Positions 36,997-47,165 of a stretch of DNA of 64,000 nucleotides are shown piece after piece (position 1 is the first letter of the stretch; every line of letters starts with the position of its first letter). The translations under genes and the position numbers were made by a program. The notes under the pieces are model-generated. The model was not told the origin of the DNA. It saw only the letters and a list, made by a program, of their open reading frames with translations, and ran no database searches. The DNA lies in the NCBI RefSeq assembly GCF_002236115.1, contig NZ_NIWT01000004.1:124001-188000 (forward strand). Reading direction: 5' to 3'. The DNA comes from Pseudomonas jessenii. Lineage in GTDB: Bacteria; Pseudomonadota; Gammaproteobacteria; Pseudomonadales; Pseudomonadaceae.

Positions 36997-37425
36997 ATGG
37001 AGCACTGGAAACGCACGATCGAAAGAGCCAATCGCTTTTTCATGCTGGGTGAACTGGTCGATGCCCGCGAGGCGTACCTGCAGGCATTGGCTCTGGCCCA
37101 GGTGCTGTTCGAGCGCTGGGCGGATGCCGACGAAGCGGTAGCGGCCTGCGTGATTTCCCATCACAACCTGGCAGACCTGCACTTGCGTCTGAATCAGCCG
37201 GAGGAGAGCGCCGAATATTTGTGTGCCATCCACCAACGGCTGCTGCAGACCATGCAGGACCCGCGGCTACCTCAAACATTGCGAGAAGCCGCGTTGCGCC
37301 AGAGCAGCAAGACCTACGTCGAGCTGCTGAATTTCATCAGTGAGCACGGCGAGTATCCGCGTACCCATCGGCTGCTGCACATCGATGCCGCTTCGCCTGC
37401 GCCTCATCATCATGGAGTCCATTGA
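36997..37425 (+). CDS. OrfX, conserved protein between fumC and sodA
   Basis: A 142-residue, mostly helical protein. [33 protein letters not shown] reads like a pair of TPR-like helices and is followed by more helices with HHNLADLHL. It ends in a histidine-rich tail (PAPHHHGVH). It corresponds to orfX of the P. aeruginosa fagA-fumC-orfX-sodA operon, whose function is unknown. The histidine tail could bind metal. The stop lies 2 bp before the sodA start. Confidence 0.8.
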   Translation: MEHWKRTIERANRFFMLGELVDAREAYLQALALAQVLFERWADADEAVAACVISHHNLADLHLRLNQPEESAEYLCAIHQRLLQTMQDPRLPQTLREAALRQSSKTYVELLNFISEHGEYPRTHRLLHIDAASPAPHHHGVH

Positions 37426-37427
37426 AC

Positions 37428-38039
37428 ATGGCTTTTACCTTGCCTGCCTTGCCGTACGCCTACGACGCCCTGGAGCCGCACATCGATGCGCAGACCATGG
37501 AGATCCACTACACCAAGCATCACCAGACCTACATCAATAACCTGAACACGGCTGTTGAAGGCACCGAGTATGCCGAGTGGCCCGTGGAGAAGCTGGTGTC
37601 CGCCGTTCAGCAACTGCCGGAAAAACTACGGACGGCGGTGATCAACCAAGGTGGCGGCCACGCCAATCATTCGTTGTTCTGGGAAGTCATGGCGCCCGAC
37701 GGTGGTGGCGAGCCCGAAGGCGTGCTGGCCAAGGCCATCGATGAACAACTGGGCGGTCTCGACAGCTTCAAGGAAGCCTTTACCAAGGCCGCGTTGACCC
37801 GCTTCGGCAGCGGCTGGGCCTGGCTGAGCGTGACCCCGCAAAAGACCTTGGTAGTGGAAAGCAGCGGTAACCAGGACAGCCCGTTGATGAACGGCAATAC
37901 CCCGATTCTGGGCCTCGACGTCTGGGAGCACGCCTATTACCTGCGTTATCAGAACCGTCGTCCGGAATACATCAGCGCGTTCTACCGCGTGATCAATTGG
38001 CCGCAAGTCGCTGCGCGCTATCAGGCCGCACTGGTTTAA
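37428..38039 (+). CDS. sodA: Manganese superoxide dismutase
   Basis: A 203-residue enzyme that converts superoxide to oxygen and peroxide. Metal ligands are His27 (EIHYTKHH), His81 (ANHSLFW), Asp164 and His168 (LDVWEHAYY). The Mn-type second-shell glutamine is Gln149 in GNQDSPL, so it is the Mn form; the gene is called sodA or sodM. ATG 37428 gives the standard start [10 protein letters not shown]; the TTG at 37422 is rejected. Placement in the Fur operon means the Mn enzyme is made when iron for FeSOD is short. Confidence 0.96.
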   Translation: MAFTLPALPYAYDALEPHIDAQTMEIHYTKHHQTYINNLNTAVEGTEYAEWPVEKLVSAVQQLPEKLRTAVINQGGGHANHSLFWEVMAPDGGGEPEGVLAKAIDEQLGGLDSFKEAFTKAALTRFGSGWAWLSVTPQKTLVVESSGNQDSPLMNGNTPILGLDVWEHAYYLRYQNRRPEYISAFYRVINWPQVAARYQAALV

Positions 38040-38070
38040 GTCTTCCATAAAAACAATCCAAGGCTGGACT

Positions 38071-38964
38071 ATGGGCACTGAAACACTGGCGATCGGAAAT
38101 GGACGGATGTTTCGTTACGCGTTCGGATCGCTGTTACTTCTGGCGGGAATGAGCCTTTTGGTTGCCCATGGGCTGGCATGGCTCGACCTTGAGCCGAAGT
38201 TGCTGCGCGCACTGCAGGGCGGTGCGATCTGCGCCTTGGGTACCGCGCTGGGCGCGGTGCCGGTGTTGGTGATTCGGCGGATGCCGCAGAGGCTCAGCGA
38301 CACTTTGCTTGGCTTTGGCGCTGGCGTGATGCTGGCTGCGACGGCATTTTCGCTGATCGTTCCGGGCATCTCTGCCGCCGAAGGGCTTGGACTGTCACCT
38401 TGGGCGTCCAGTGGGCTGATCAGCTTCGGCATTATGCTCGGCGCCTTCCTGTTGTTCCTGGTGGATCGGAAGGTCTCTGGCGCCAGCCCGGACATGCTGG
38501 TCGGCACGCTGGAACGACCGGTCATTGCTCCGCGGATCTGGCTGTTCGTATTTGCCATCATCGCCCACAACATCCCGGAAGGCATGGCGGTAGGTGTTTC
38601 GGCCGGTGGCGCAATGCCTGACGCCGACAGCCTGGCCATGGGCATTGCCTTGCAGGATGTACCGGAAGGGTTGGTCATCGCTTTGGTGCTGGCCGGGGCA
38701 GGGATGTCCCGGGGCAAGGCGTTCCTGATCGGTGCGGCGTCAGGTTTGGTAGAACCGGTGTTCGCACTGCTATGCGCGTGGCTGGTGAGCCTGGCCGAAC
38801 TGCTGCTGCCTTTGGGATTGGCGCTGGCGGCGGGGGCGATGCTGCTGGTGGTGACCCACGAAGTCATTCCCGAGTCGCGCCGCAATGGTCATGACAAGCT
38901 TGCCAGCCTCGGGCTGCTGATGGGGTTTTGTTTGATGATGGTGATGGATACAGCCCTCGCTTGA
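38071..38964 (+). CDS. ZIP-family metal transporter (ZupT/GufA type)
   Basis: A 297-residue inner-membrane protein with eight predicted helices. Helix IV carries IIAHNIPEGMAVGVSAGG and helix V ALQDVPEGLVIALVLAG, the two metal-binding motifs of ZIP proteins. It would import divalent metals such as Zn, Mn or Fe. It lies 31 bp after sodA, so it is probably part of the iron-response operon, where manganese import would serve the MnSOD; that substrate is inference. Confidence 0.87.
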   Translation: MGTETLAIGNGRMFRYAFGSLLLLAGMSLLVAHGLAWLDLEPKLLRALQGGAICALGTALGAVPVLVIRRMPQRLSDTLLGFGAGVMLAATAFSLIVPGISAAEGLGLSPWASSGLISFGIMLGAFLLFLVDRKVSGASPDMLVGTLERPVIAPRIWLFVFAIIAHNIPEGMAVGVSAGGAMPDADSLAMGIALQDVPEGLVIALVLAGAGMSRGKAFLIGAASGLVEPVFALLCAWLVSLAELLLPLGLALAAGAMLLVVTHEVIPESRRNGHDKLASLGLLMGFCLMMVMDTALA

Positions 38965-38992
38965 TTTGTGGTGAGGGGCTTTTGTGGTTGTA

Positions 38993-39265
38993 TTACTCGC
39001 CTTCGTCGAAGAAGTTGTTGATCAACGCCACCAGAGCATCCAGCGCTTCCTGTTCCTGCTCGCCTTCTGTGCTCAAGTGGATCGTGGTGCCTTTGCCGGC
39101 GGCCAGCATCATCATCGCCATGATGCTTTTACCATCGACCATGGACTGTGGTGTACGTCCGGCCCTGATCTGGCACGGGAACTGACCTGCTACCCCAACG
39201 AATTTTGCAGAAGCGCGAGCGTGCAGACCCAGTTTATTGATGATTTCGATTTCCAGAGCAGGCAT
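38993..39265 (-). CDS. ptsO: NPr, HPr-like phosphocarrier of the nitrogen PTS
   Basis: A 90-residue HPr-family protein that passes phosphate from PtsP (EI-Ntr) to PtsN. The phosphorylated histidine is His15 (KLGLHARASAKFV), and Ser47 lies in DGKSIMAMMMLAA. It is the last gene of the rpoN-hpf-ptsN-rapZ-ptsO group, with a 15-bp gap after rapZ. Confidence 0.95.
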   Translation of the reverse strand: MPALEIEIINKLGLHARASAKFVGVAGQFPCQIRAGRTPQSMVDGKSIMAMMMLAAGKGTTIHLSTEGEQEQEALDALVALINNFFDEGE

Positions 39266-39280
39266 CGCGATGTGAATCCT

Positions 39281-40138
39281 TTAGCTGAGGTCGCGGTGGC
39301 GGACCTGGACGTTCTTCAGGGATTGTTGCAGCGTTTGCCCCAGGCGCTCGGTCAGGTAGACGGAACGGTGATGTCCGCCAGTGCAGCCAATGGCAATGGT
39401 GACGTAGGCGCGGTTGCTGGCGGCAAAGCGAGGCAGCCACTTTAGCAGGTATGTGGAAATGTCCTGGAACATCTCTTCGACATCCGGCTGAGCCGCCAGG
39501 TATTCGGCAACCGGTTGATCGAGCCCGGACTGTTCGCGCAACTCCGGTTTCCAGTAAGGGTTGGGCAGGCAGCGCACATCGAACACCAGGTCGGCGTCCA
39601 CCGGCATGCCGCGCTTGAAGCCGAAGGATTCCACCAGGAACGCAGTCCCCGGCTCCGGCTGATTCAACAGACGCAGTTTGATGGCATCGCGCAGTTGATA
39701 GAGGTTCAGGCTGGTGGTGTTGATCTTGAGATCGGCGAGGTCGGCAATCGGCCCGAGCAGGACGCTCTCGACGCTGATGGCTTCGGCCAGCGAGCGGTTG
39801 GCGTTGGTCAGGGGGTGACGCCGTCGGGTTTCCGAGAAGCGCTTGAGCAGTGTTTCTTCGTCGGCGTCCAGGTACAGCACATCGCACTGGATGTGGCGGG
39901 CACGGACTTCCTCGAGCAGGTCGGGGAAGCGTGACAGGTGGCTGGGCAGGTTGCGCGCGTCAATGGAAACGGCGACCAGCGGCTGCAACATCTCGGTATG
40001 AACCAGGGCGCGTTCGGCCAGCTCCGGCAGCAGACCGGCTGGCAGGTTGTCGATGCAGTAGTAGCCGCTGTCCTCAAGAACGTCGAGGGCGGTACTTTTA
40101 CCTGAGCCGGAACGGCCACTGACGATGATCAAGCGCAT
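39281..40138 (-). CDS. rapZ: RNase adapter protein RapZ (YvcJ/YhbJ)
   Basis: A 285-residue P-loop protein. Walker [12 protein letters not shown] is at residues 5-15. The C-terminal RNA-binding part has [29 protein letters not shown] and [14 protein letters not shown]. In E. coli it delivers GlmZ to RNase E and senses glucosamine-6-phosphate; in Pseudomonas the target RNAs are not established. It sits 2 bp after ptsN. Confidence 0.95.
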   Translation of the reverse strand: MRLIIVSGRSGSGKSTALDVLEDSGYYCIDNLPAGLLPELAERALVHTEMLQPLVAVSIDARNLPSHLSRFPDLLEEVRARHIQCDVLYLDADEETLLKRFSETRRRHPLTNANRSLAEAISVESVLLGPIADLADLKINTTSLNLYQLRDAIKLRLLNQPEPGTAFLVESFGFKRGMPVDADLVFDVRCLPNPYWKPELREQSGLDQPVAEYLAAQPDVEEMFQDISTYLLKWLPRFAASNRAYVTIAIGCTGGHHRSVYLTERLGQTLQQSLKNVQVRHRDLS

Positions 40139-40140
40139 GA

Positions 40141-40605
40141 TTACTGACCGTTTTGCTCGTCAAGGACAACCTGATACAGGGCTTCGTTGCTTGCAGCACT
40201 ACGCAGCTTTTCGCGAACTTCCTTGCGGTCGAGCATGCTGGCGATCTGTCGCAGCAGCTCAAGGTGCGCATCGGTGGCGGCTTCCGGGACCAACAGCACG
40301 AACAGCAGGTCAACCGGCGCGCCGTCGATGGCGTCGAAATCGATAGGGGCGTCCAGGTGCATCAATGCACTGATGGGCGAAACACAGCCCTTGAGACGGC
40401 AATGTGGAATAGCGATGCCATTGCCAAACCCGGTGGAGCCGAGTTTTTCACGGGCGATCAGCGCCTCGAAGACATCTTGCATCTCCAGGGCCGGCACTTC
40501 GCGGGCGATAAGATTGGCAATTTGTTCGAGGGCTTTCTTTTTACTGCCTCCCGGCACGTTCACCAGGGAACGGCCGGGGGTCAGGATACTTTCAAGTCGG
40601 ATCAT
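40141..40605 (-). CDS. ptsN: Nitrogen PTS EIIA component PtsN
   Basis: A 154-residue EIIA-Ntr. The phosphorylated histidine is His68 in [13 protein letters not shown]. In Pseudomonas PtsN controls carbon storage, potassium and sigma-54-linked processes through its phosphorylation state. It is encoded after hpf with a 12-bp gap, in the conserved rpoN cluster. Confidence 0.96.
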   Translation of the reverse strand: MIRLESILTPGRSLVNVPGGSKKKALEQIANLIAREVPALEMQDVFEALIAREKLGSTGFGNGIAIPHCRLKGCVSPISALMHLDAPIDFDAIDGAPVDLLFVLLVPEAATDAHLELLRQIASMLDRKEVREKLRSAASNEALYQVVLDEQNGQ

Positions 40606-40617
40606 GGGTTGGGAGTG

Positions 40618-40926
40618 TTAACGACCGGTTGCGCCCTGGAGGAGGCTCTGGGTCTTTTCCTTATGCTTTTTGAGTTGTTTATCCAGCTTGTCGGTGAGTG
40701 CGTCGATCGCGGCATACATATCGGTATGTTCCGCGTTGGCGACCACTTCATTCCCGGGAATATGCAGCGTGGCTTCGATTTTCTGCTTCAGTTTTTCGAC
40801 GGTCATCGTGACCTGCACATTAGTGATCTTGTCGAAATGTCGCTCCAATCGTTCGAGTTTTTCGCCGATGTAGGTGCGAAGAGGTTCGGTCACTTCCAGT
40901 TGGTGTCCACTGATGTTGACTTGCAT
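40618..40926 (-). CDS. hpf: Ribosome hibernation promoting factor HPF (short form)
   Basis: A 102-residue beta-alpha-beta-beta-beta-alpha protein that binds the 30S subunit and forms inactive 100S ribosomes in stationary phase. MQVNISGHQLEVTEPLRTYIGEKLERLERHFDKITN is the family start. The short form lacks the long C-terminal dimerisation domain. ATG at 40926 is preferred, with GGAGAA upstream; the frame extends to 40980 without family match. Confidence 0.94.
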   Translation of the reverse strand: MQVNISGHQLEVTEPLRTYIGEKLERLERHFDKITNVQVTMTVEKLKQKIEATLHIPGNEVVANAEHTDMYAAIDALTDKLDKQLKKHKEKTQSLLQGATGR

Positions 40927-41000
40927 ACAGCTTCTCCTTCGTTGCCAGTGCATAAAGCGGCAGATCAGATGATCTACCACTGGAACGCTGTGGCGTGGCC

Positions 41001-42494
41001 CTACATCAACCGCTTGCGTTCGCTCGAAGGCGCGATCCCGAGGGATTCGCGGTACTTGGCGACGGTGCGGCGAGCCACCTGAATGCCTTGTGCCTCCAGT
41101 AAACCAGCGATCTTGCTGTCACTCAACGGCTTTTTCTGATTTTCCGCTGCAACCAGTTTTTTGATGATCGCCCGGATCGCCGTGGACGAGCATTCGCCGC
41201 CTTCGGAGGTGCTTACGTGACTGGAAAAAAAGTACTTCAGTTCATAAATGCCCCGGGGGGTGTGCATGAACTTCTGGGTGGTCACCCGTGAAATCGTCGA
41301 TTCATGCATGCCGACCGCTTCGGCGATGTCATGCAGGACCAGCGGCTTCATGGCTTCGTCGCCGTACTCCAGAAAGCCGCGCTGATGCTCGACGATCTGG
41401 GTGGCAACCTTCATCAGGGTTTCATTGCGGCTTTGCAGGCTCTTGATGAACCAGCGGGCCTCCTGCAACTGATTGCGCATGAAGGTATTGTCGGCGCTGG
41501 TGTCGGCGCGGCGCACGAAACCGGCGTACTGGGCATTGACCCGCAGCCGTGGCACCGACTCCTGATTGAGCTCCACCAGCCAGCGCTCGTTGTCCTTGCG
41601 CACGATGACGTCAGGAACGACGTACTCGGCTTCGGTGGACTCGATCTGCGAGCCCGGGCGCGGGTTGAGGCTCTGGACCAGCTCGATGACCTGGCGCAGC
41701 TCATCTTCCTTGAGCTTCATGCGACGCATCAACTGGCTGTAGTCGCGGCTGCCAAGCAGGTCGATGTAATCGGTGACCAGGCGCTTGGCCTCGGCCAGCC
41801 AAGGGGTCTTGGCAGGCAGCTGGCGCAATTGCAGCAGCAGGCATTCGCCCAGGTTGCGGGCGCCGATACCGGCGGGCTCGAATTGCTGGATGCGGTGCAG
41901 GACGGCTTCGATTTCGTCCAGTTCGATGTCCAGTTCCGGGTCGAACGCTTCGAGGATTTCCTCGAGGGTTTCGTCCAGGTAGCCCTGATTGTTGATGCAG
42001 TCGATCAGGGTCACGGCGATCAGGCGATCGGTGTCGGACATCGGGGCCAGGTTCAGTTGCCACAGCAAGTGGCTCTGCAGGCTTTCGCCGGCCGAGGTGC
42101 GGGTGGTGAAGTCCCACTCGTCATCATCATTGCTGGGCAGGCTGCTGGCGCTGGTCTGGTAAACGTCTTCCCACGCGGTGTCGACGGGGAGTTCGTTGGG
42201 GATACGCTCGTTCCAGTCACCCTCATCGAGGTTATCAACCGTCGGGGCGCTTTCCTGGTAGGAGGGCTCCTGGATGTCGGTGTTGGGCTTTTGTTCGGCG
42301 TTGTCGGCCAGGGGGTCGGAATTGTCGAAGTCGTCGCCTTCTTCCTGGCGTTCGAGCATCGGATTGGACTCCAGGGCCTCCTGGATTTCCTGTTGCAGGT
42401 CCAGGGTCGACAATTGGAGCAGGCGGATGGCCTGTTGCAGCTGCGGTGTCATCGTCAGCTGCTGGCCCATTCTCAAGACTAGCGATGGTTTCAT
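41001..42494 (-). CDS. rpoN: RNA polymerase sigma-54 factor
   Basis: A 497-residue alternative sigma factor for nitrogen, flagella and many transport genes. Region I is glutamine/leucine-rich ([30 protein letters not shown]), an acidic region II follows (about 55-110), then the core-binding domain, the helix-turn-helix and the RpoN box [10 protein letters not shown] near the C-terminus. hpf follows after 74 bp. A hairpin separates it from lptB upstream. Confidence 0.97.
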   Translation of the reverse strand: MKPSLVLRMGQQLTMTPQLQQAIRLLQLSTLDLQQEIQEALESNPMLERQEEGDDFDNSDPLADNAEQKPNTDIQEPSYQESAPTVDNLDEGDWNERIPNELPVDTAWEDVYQTSASSLPSNDDDEWDFTTRTSAGESLQSHLLWQLNLAPMSDTDRLIAVTLIDCINNQGYLDETLEEILEAFDPELDIELDEIEAVLHRIQQFEPAGIGARNLGECLLLQLRQLPAKTPWLAEAKRLVTDYIDLLGSRDYSQLMRRMKLKEDELRQVIELVQSLNPRPGSQIESTEAEYVVPDVIVRKDNERWLVELNQESVPRLRVNAQYAGFVRRADTSADNTFMRNQLQEARWFIKSLQSRNETLMKVATQIVEHQRGFLEYGDEAMKPLVLHDIAEAVGMHESTISRVTTQKFMHTPRGIYELKYFFSSHVSTSEGGECSSTAIRAIIKKLVAAENQKKPLSDSKIAGLLEAQGIQVARRTVAKYRESLGIAPSSERKRLM

Positions 42495-42706
42495 GGCAGG
42501 GGCTTAACACCTTATTCGCCGGCGCACATGCGCCATCCACTACAGGGCGCCGGGGCGCCAAACTTAAGCAAATTATATGCCTGAAACTAAAGGGTTTGCC
42601 TAGAGCGCTGTAACAATAAAAAACTATAAAGCTGTGTTGCAGCGCTGCCCTTGTCGAGGGCTGACCACGCTTGTCGGCACGGAAGCGCTGGTGAGTGGCT
42701 GGTCAG

Positions 42707-42731
42707 GTGCCCGGGCAAGCTGCCTGGGCAC
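42707..42731. terminator. Hairpin between lptB and rpoN
   Basis: GTGCCCGGGC (42707-42716), loop AAGCT, GCCTGGGCAC (42722-42731), 10 bp with one G-T pair. It lies 11 bp past the lptB stop, with no T run. It may mark the end of the lpt transcript before the 247-bp rpoN leader. Confidence 0.5.
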
Positions 42732-42741
42732 GGCTCAGCGC

Positions 42742-43467
42742 TTACAGGCGGAACTCATGGCCCAGATACACTTCCTTGACCAGGTCGTTGGCCAGGATGG
42801 TCTCTGCGTCGCCTTCGGCAATCAGTTGGCCGTCATTGACGATATAGGCGGTTTCACAGATATCCAGGGTTTCACGAACGTTGTGGTCCGTGATCAGCAC
42901 GCCAATGCCCTTGGCCTTGAGGTGGTGAATGATCTGCTTGATGTCGCCGACCGAAATCGGGTCCACGCCGGCGAAGGGCTCGTCGAGGAGGATGAATTTC
43001 GGGTTGGTGGCCAGGGCGCGGGCGATTTCCACGCGACGGCGCTCACCACCGGACAGGCTCATGCCCAGGTTGTCGCGGATGTGGCTGATGTGGAATTCCT
43101 GCAACAGGCTTTCCAGCTCCTTGCGACGACCGGCCTTGTCGAGTTCCTTGCGGGTCTCGAGGATGGCCATGATGTTGTCGGCCACCGACAGTTTGCGGAA
43201 GATCGATGCTTCCTGCGGCAAGTAGCCGATACCGGCCTTTGCGCGGCCGTGCATCGGTTGGTGGCTGACGTCCAGGTCATCGATCAGGACACGGCCCTGA
43301 TCGGCTTGCACCAGGCCGACGATCATGTAGAAGCAGGTGGTCTTGCCGGCGCCGTTCGGGCCAAGCAGGCCGACGATCTGGCCGCTGTCGATGGACAGGC
43401 TGACGTCACGCACGACCTGGCGGCTCTTGTAGCTCTTGGCCAGATGCTGAGCTTTCAGAGTTGCCAT
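42742..43467 (-). CDS. lptB: LPS export ABC ATPase LptB
   Basis: A 241-residue ATPase that powers LPS extraction by LptB2FG. Walker A is [15 protein letters not shown], the Q-loop is [13 protein letters not shown], the signature is [15 protein letters not shown] and Walker B is [16 protein letters not shown] at 43467 shares one base with the lptA stop (TAATG). The frame continues upstream, but as an antisense or other-frame reading of lptA. Confidence 0.96.
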   Translation of the reverse strand: MATLKAQHLAKSYKSRQVVRDVSLSIDSGQIVGLLGPNGAGKTTCFYMIVGLVQADQGRVLIDDLDVSHQPMHGRAKAGIGYLPQEASIFRKLSVADNIMAILETRKELDKAGRRKELESLLQEFHISHIRDNLGMSLSGGERRRVEIARALATNPKFILLDEPFAGVDPISVGDIKQIIHHLKAKGIGVLITDHNVRETLDICETAYIVNDGQLIAEGDAETILANDLVKEVYLGHEFRL

Positions 43468-44015
43468 TACTGGGCCTTTTTCTCGTCGGTTTTCTTCTTC
43501 GGCTGGATCACCATGTCGATACGCGGACGCGCCTCGGTGACTTTGCTGCCTGTGGCGCGACCGGCGCTGGCGAGTTTCTTGTCCGTGTCGTAGACAATTT
43601 TCTCGCCTTGGGTGACGTTGTTGTCCTTGTCGACAACTTTGGCCTTGTCGATCAGTACGACGCGATTTTGCGAAGCGTGATACTGGATCGTCACGCCCCA
43701 ACCCTGGACAGGCTTGGTGTCGCCAGCCGTTTGCAATTGCTCGAAGTACGCCAGGTTGCCCACCGAGGTCACTACGTCAATGTCGCCAGCCGGGGTGCGG
43801 GTGATGGTAACGGTGTTGCCTGTCACCTTCATCGAGCCTTGGGTGATGATCACGTCACCCTTATAGGTAGCAATACCTTGCTTGTCGTCCAGTTGGGCAT
43901 CGTCGGCCTGAATACGGATAGGCTGCTGTTGGTCTTCCGGCAGAGCCCAGGCGCTCACGCTTCCCAGTGCTGCGCCCAGACTGAGCAAAATCGGGAGGGT
44001 TTTAACGAGCCTCAT
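43467..44015 (-). CDS. lptA: LPS transport periplasmic bridge protein LptA
   Basis: A 182-residue protein with a signal peptide ([24 protein letters not shown]) and an OstA-like beta-jellyroll ([41 protein letters not shown]). It forms the periplasmic bridge between LptC and LptD. It overlaps lptC by 14 bp upstream and lptB by 1 bp downstream. The C-terminal tail is lysine-rich. Confidence 0.95.
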   Translation of the reverse strand: MRLVKTLPILLSLGAALGSVSAWALPEDQQQPIRIQADDAQLDDKQGIATYKGDVIITQGSMKVTGNTVTITRTPAGDIDVVTSVGNLAYFEQLQTAGDTKPVQGWGVTIQYHASQNRVVLIDKAKVVDKDNNVTQGEKIVYDTDKKLASAGRATGSKVTEARPRIDMVIQPKKKTDEKKAQ

Positions 44016-44574
44016 ACTGTCCTCTTACGTTCGATAGCAGGTGTATCCTGCTTTCTTTCAAATACGCTTTCATTCCCTTGCCAGTCGATACACCGCCAGC
44101 GCCGTCGATTCTAACGTCTTGCTCGGTCTGCGCATATTGCTGCTGCGGGAACACGGTCATGCGGGTGCTGGTGATCAGGGTTCTACGGTTTTTCTCGTCG
44201 AAGCGCGTGATGCGCACGTCATCGATCAGTTCGACCTGTGTGCCATCAGGGTTGACCTCGCCGCGCAGGCTCTGGACGTGCCACGGGAATTCAGTGCCGC
44301 GGAACACATTCAGGTCGGGATTGGTCAGCAATGTCACCTCGGTCGCTTTCACGTGCTCGACCTTGTCGGACACCAGATCATATTGCAGCTTGCCGTCGGG
44401 CAGGTACTGCACGCTGTGGGCGTTGATGGCGTAATAGTCGATCGCGCTTTCATCGACCGGCGTTACCGGCTTGTCGAGGAAGCGTTCCGGGCTGATGTTC
44501 CAGTAGCCAACCGCAGCGAATATCGCCGCGATGCAACTGAACATCAGGGTGTTGCGAAATTTTTTGCTCAGCAT
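44002..44574 (-). CDS. lptC: LPS export protein LptC
   Basis: A 190-residue single-pass inner-membrane protein (helix at about residues 8-26: TLMFSCIAAIFAAVGYWNI) with a periplasmic jellyroll, receiving LPS from LptB2FG and passing it to LptA. YYAINAHSVQYLPDGKLQYDLVSD is family-typical. ATG 44574 is preferred to 44598 because MLSKKFRN begins the short cytosolic tail. It follows kdsC by 7 bp. Confidence 0.92.
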   Translation of the reverse strand: MLSKKFRNTLMFSCIAAIFAAVGYWNISPERFLDKPVTPVDESAIDYYAINAHSVQYLPDGKLQYDLVSDKVEHVKATEVTLLTNPDLNVFRGTEFPWHVQSLRGEVNPDGTQVELIDDVRITRFDEKNRRTLITSTRMTVFPQQQYAQTEQDVRIDGAGGVSTGKGMKAYLKESRIHLLSNVRGQYEAR

Positions 44575-44581
44575 AGTGGGC

Positions 44582-45106
44582 TCACAGGTACGCCGCATTG
44601 GCCGCGTCGAGGCGGTCCTGGGCGCGCAGGATCAATTCGCAGAATTCGCGAGCGGCACCTTCGCCGCCACGGGCGAGGGTGATGCCGTGGGCGTGTTCAC
44701 GCACGAAGCTGGCGGCATTGGCCACCGCCATGCCCAGGCCGACGCGGCGAATCACCGGCAGGTCCGGCAGGTCATCGCCGAGGTAGGCCACCTGTTCATA
44801 GCTCAAGTTGAGTTGGGCCAGCAGTTCGTCGAGTACCACCAGTTTATCCTCGCGCCCCTGATAGAGGTGCGGGATACCGAGGTTTTTGGCCCGCCGCTCG
44901 ACCACCGGGGTCTTGCGGCCACTGATGATGGCGGTCTGCACGCCGGCGGCCATCAGCATCTTGATGCCCTGGCCGTCGAGGGTGTTGAACGTCTTGAACT
45001 CGCTGCCGTCTTCGAGGAAGTACAGGCGCCCATCGGTCAGCACGCCATCGACATCGAACACCGCCAGCTTGATCTGTTTGCCGCGTTGCAGCAGGTCCGC
45101 ACTCAT
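44582..45106 (-). CDS. kdsC: 3-deoxy-D-manno-octulosonate 8-phosphate phosphatase KdsC
   Basis: A 174-residue HAD-family phosphatase that makes free Kdo for the LPS core. The catalytic pair lies in VFDVDGVLTDG (residues about 17-26), motif II in AIISGRKTPVVERRAKNLGI and the metal-binding aspartates in YLGDDLPDLPVIR. Its ATG shares one base with the kdsD stop. Confidence 0.95.
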   Translation of the reverse strand: MSADLLQRGKQIKLAVFDVDGVLTDGRLYFLEDGSEFKTFNTLDGQGIKMLMAAGVQTAIISGRKTPVVERRAKNLGIPHLYQGREDKLVVLDELLAQLNLSYEQVAYLGDDLPDLPVIRRVGLGMAVANAASFVREHAHGITLARGGEGAAREFCELILRAQDRLDAANAAYL

Positions 45107-46080
45107 TACATTACTCCTGCACGCAGCAAGTCGTGCATGTTCAAGGCGCCGACCGGGCGGTCTTCACTGTCGACTACGACCAGCGCGTTGATTTTATGGT
45201 CTTCCATGATTTTCAGCGCTTCGGCGGCGAGCATCTCGGCGCGGGCAGTCTTGCCGTGTGCTGTCATGACCTGGTCGATGGTAGCGCTATGGATGTCGAT
45301 GCTACGGTCCAGCGTGCGACGCAAGTCACCGTCAGTAAAAATCCCGGCCAGCTTTCCGTCGGCTTCCAGGATCACGGTCATGCCCAGGCCTTTGCGGGTC
45401 ATTTCCATTAGCGCGTCCTTCAGCAGGGTGCCGCGCTGTACTTGCGGTAACTCTTGCCCGGCGTGCATGACATTTTCCACTTTCAGCAGCAGGCGTCGGC
45501 CCAGGGCGCCGCCGGGATGGGAAAAGGCGAAGTCTTCGGCGGTAAAGCCACGGGCTTCCAGCAGCGCGACTGCCAAGGCATCGCCCATGACCAGGGCGGC
45601 GGTGGTCGACGAGGTGGGGGCCAGGTTCAACGGACAGGCTTCGTGCTCGACGTGAACATTCAGGTTGACTTCGGCGGCCTTGGCTAGCGGCGAGTCAGGC
45701 TTGCCGGTCACGCTGATCAACTGAATGCCCAGGCGCTTGATCAGTGGCAGCAGGGTCACGATTTCATTGGTGGAGCCGGAATTCGAGAGCGCCAGAATGA
45801 TGTCGTCGCGGGTAATCATGCCCATGTCACCGTGGCTGGCTTCAGCCGGGTGCACAAAAAACGCCGTGGTGCCGGTGCTGGCCAAGGTCGCGGCAATCTT
45901 GTTGCCGATGTGTCCCGACTTGCCCATGCCGACCACGACCACGCGGCCTTTGCTGGCCAGAATCATCTCGCAAGCGCGTACGAAATCTGCGTCGATATGG
46001 GGTAGCAGGCCTTGCACGGCTTCTACCTCGAGGCGGATGGTGCGTTGTGCTGATTGAATCAGGTCGCTGGATTGGCTCAT
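45106..46080 (-). CDS. kdsD: D-arabinose 5-phosphate isomerase KdsD
   Basis: A 324-residue enzyme that converts ribulose 5-phosphate to arabinose 5-phosphate, the first step of Kdo synthesis. A SIS domain (GMGKSGHIGNKIAATLASTGT, then LSNSGSTNEI) is followed by two CBS domains. It is the first gene of kdsD-kdsC-lptCAB. ATG 46080 is chosen by homology (MSQSSDLIQSAQR). mlaF is divergent across 275 bp, which must hold promoters for both. Confidence 0.95.
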   Translation of the reverse strand: MSQSSDLIQSAQRTIRLEVEAVQGLLPHIDADFVRACEMILASKGRVVVVGMGKSGHIGNKIAATLASTGTTAFFVHPAEASHGDMGMITRDDIILALSNSGSTNEIVTLLPLIKRLGIQLISVTGKPDSPLAKAAEVNLNVHVEHEACPLNLAPTSSTTAALVMGDALAVALLEARGFTAEDFAFSHPGGALGRRLLLKVENVMHAGQELPQVQRGTLLKDALMEMTRKGLGMTVILEADGKLAGIFTDGDLRRTLDRSIDIHSATIDQVMTAHGKTARAEMLAAEALKIMEDHKINALVVVDSEDRPVGALNMHDLLRAGVM

Positions 46081-46355
46081 GTCAGAAATCGTATAGCCTG
46101 ATGAAAAGGCGGCGATTATAACGGTTATGATCGAATCCCTCACGCTAGTTCGTCGCGCATTGCCATCCTTGTTGCCGGAAACCTTCTAAACGGGGCCTTC
46201 AACCTGTCATGCGGCTGAACATGACCTGGCTTTGGCCTTGGGCGCGCAGCCGTTGCAGTGATATAGTTCGCCGCCAGTTCGGCCTGCCCGGGAGGTATGT
46301 GCTTTTGTCAGAAAGCCAGGCGTCCGAGTGAGAGGCTGCATCGCAAGGAGTTTAG

Positions 46356-47165
46356 ATGAGTGCCGATAACGCCTACGCGGTCGAGCTGAAGGGACTGTCC
46401 TTCAAGCGCGGTGCGCGCAGCATTTTCAATAATGTCGATATCCGTATCCCGCGCGGCAAGGTCACCGGCATCATGGGGCCTTCCGGGTGTGGCAAGACCA
46501 CGCTCTTGCGTCTGATGGGCGCCCAGTTGCGGCCCACCAAGGGCGAAGTCTGGGTCAACGGTCAGAACCTGCCAAAACTGTCGCGCAGCGACCTGTTCGA
46601 CGCGCGCAAGCACATGGGCGTGCTGTTTCAGAGCGGCGCACTGTTTACCGACCTCGATGTCTTCGAGAACGTCGCTTTTCCGTTGCGTGTTCATACCCAA
46701 CTGCCGGATGAAATGATCCGCGACATTGTCCTGCTCAAATTGCAGGCCGTGGGCTTGCGCGGTGCCATCGAGCTGATGCCCGACGAGCTTTCCGGCGGCA
46801 TGAAACGCCGTGTTGCGCTGGCCCGGGCGATTGCGCTCGACCCGCAGATCCTCATGTACGACGAGCCCTTTGTCGGCCAGGACCCCATCGCAATGGGCGT
46901 GCTGGTGCGCCTCATCCGGTTGCTCAACGATGCGCTGGGCATCACCAGCATCGTGGTATCCCACGACCTGGCCGAGACCGCGAGCATTGCCGACTACATT
47001 TATGTGGTGGGCGATGGTCAGGTGTTGGGGCAGGGGACGCCTGACGAGTTGATGAATTCGGATGAACCGCGCATTCGTCAGTTCATGACCGGCGAACCCG
47101 ATGGCCCGGTTCCGTACCATTTTCCAGCGACGGATTACCGCGCAGATCTTCTGGGGAAGCGCTGA
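46356..47165 (+). CDS. mlaF: Phospholipid transport ATPase MlaF
   Basis: A 269-residue ATPase of the MlaFEDB complex, which returns misplaced phospholipids from the outer to the inner membrane. Walker A is [17 protein letters not shown], the signature is [15 protein letters not shown] and Walker B is [19 protein letters not shown] lies just before the ATG. It is the first of five coupled genes; its stop shares a base with the mlaE ATG. Also known as ttg2A in Pseudomonas. Confidence 0.95.
   Translation: MSADNAYAVELKGLSFKRGARSIFNNVDIRIPRGKVTGIMGPSGCGKTTLLRLMGAQLRPTKGEVWVNGQNLPKLSRSDLFDARKHMGVLFQSGALFTDLDVFENVAFPLRVHTQLPDEMIRDIVLLKLQAVGLRGAIELMPDELSGGMKRRVALARAIALDPQILMYDEPFVGQDPIAMGVLVRLIRLLNDALGITSIVVSHDLAETASIADYIYVVGDGQVLGQGTPDELMNSDEPRIRQFMTGEPDGPVPYHFPATDYRADLLGKR

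Noticed and set aside
36997..37425. OrfX as a metallochaperone
   Set aside because: The His-rich tail is suggestive, but there is no domain or experiment in view to support naming it so.
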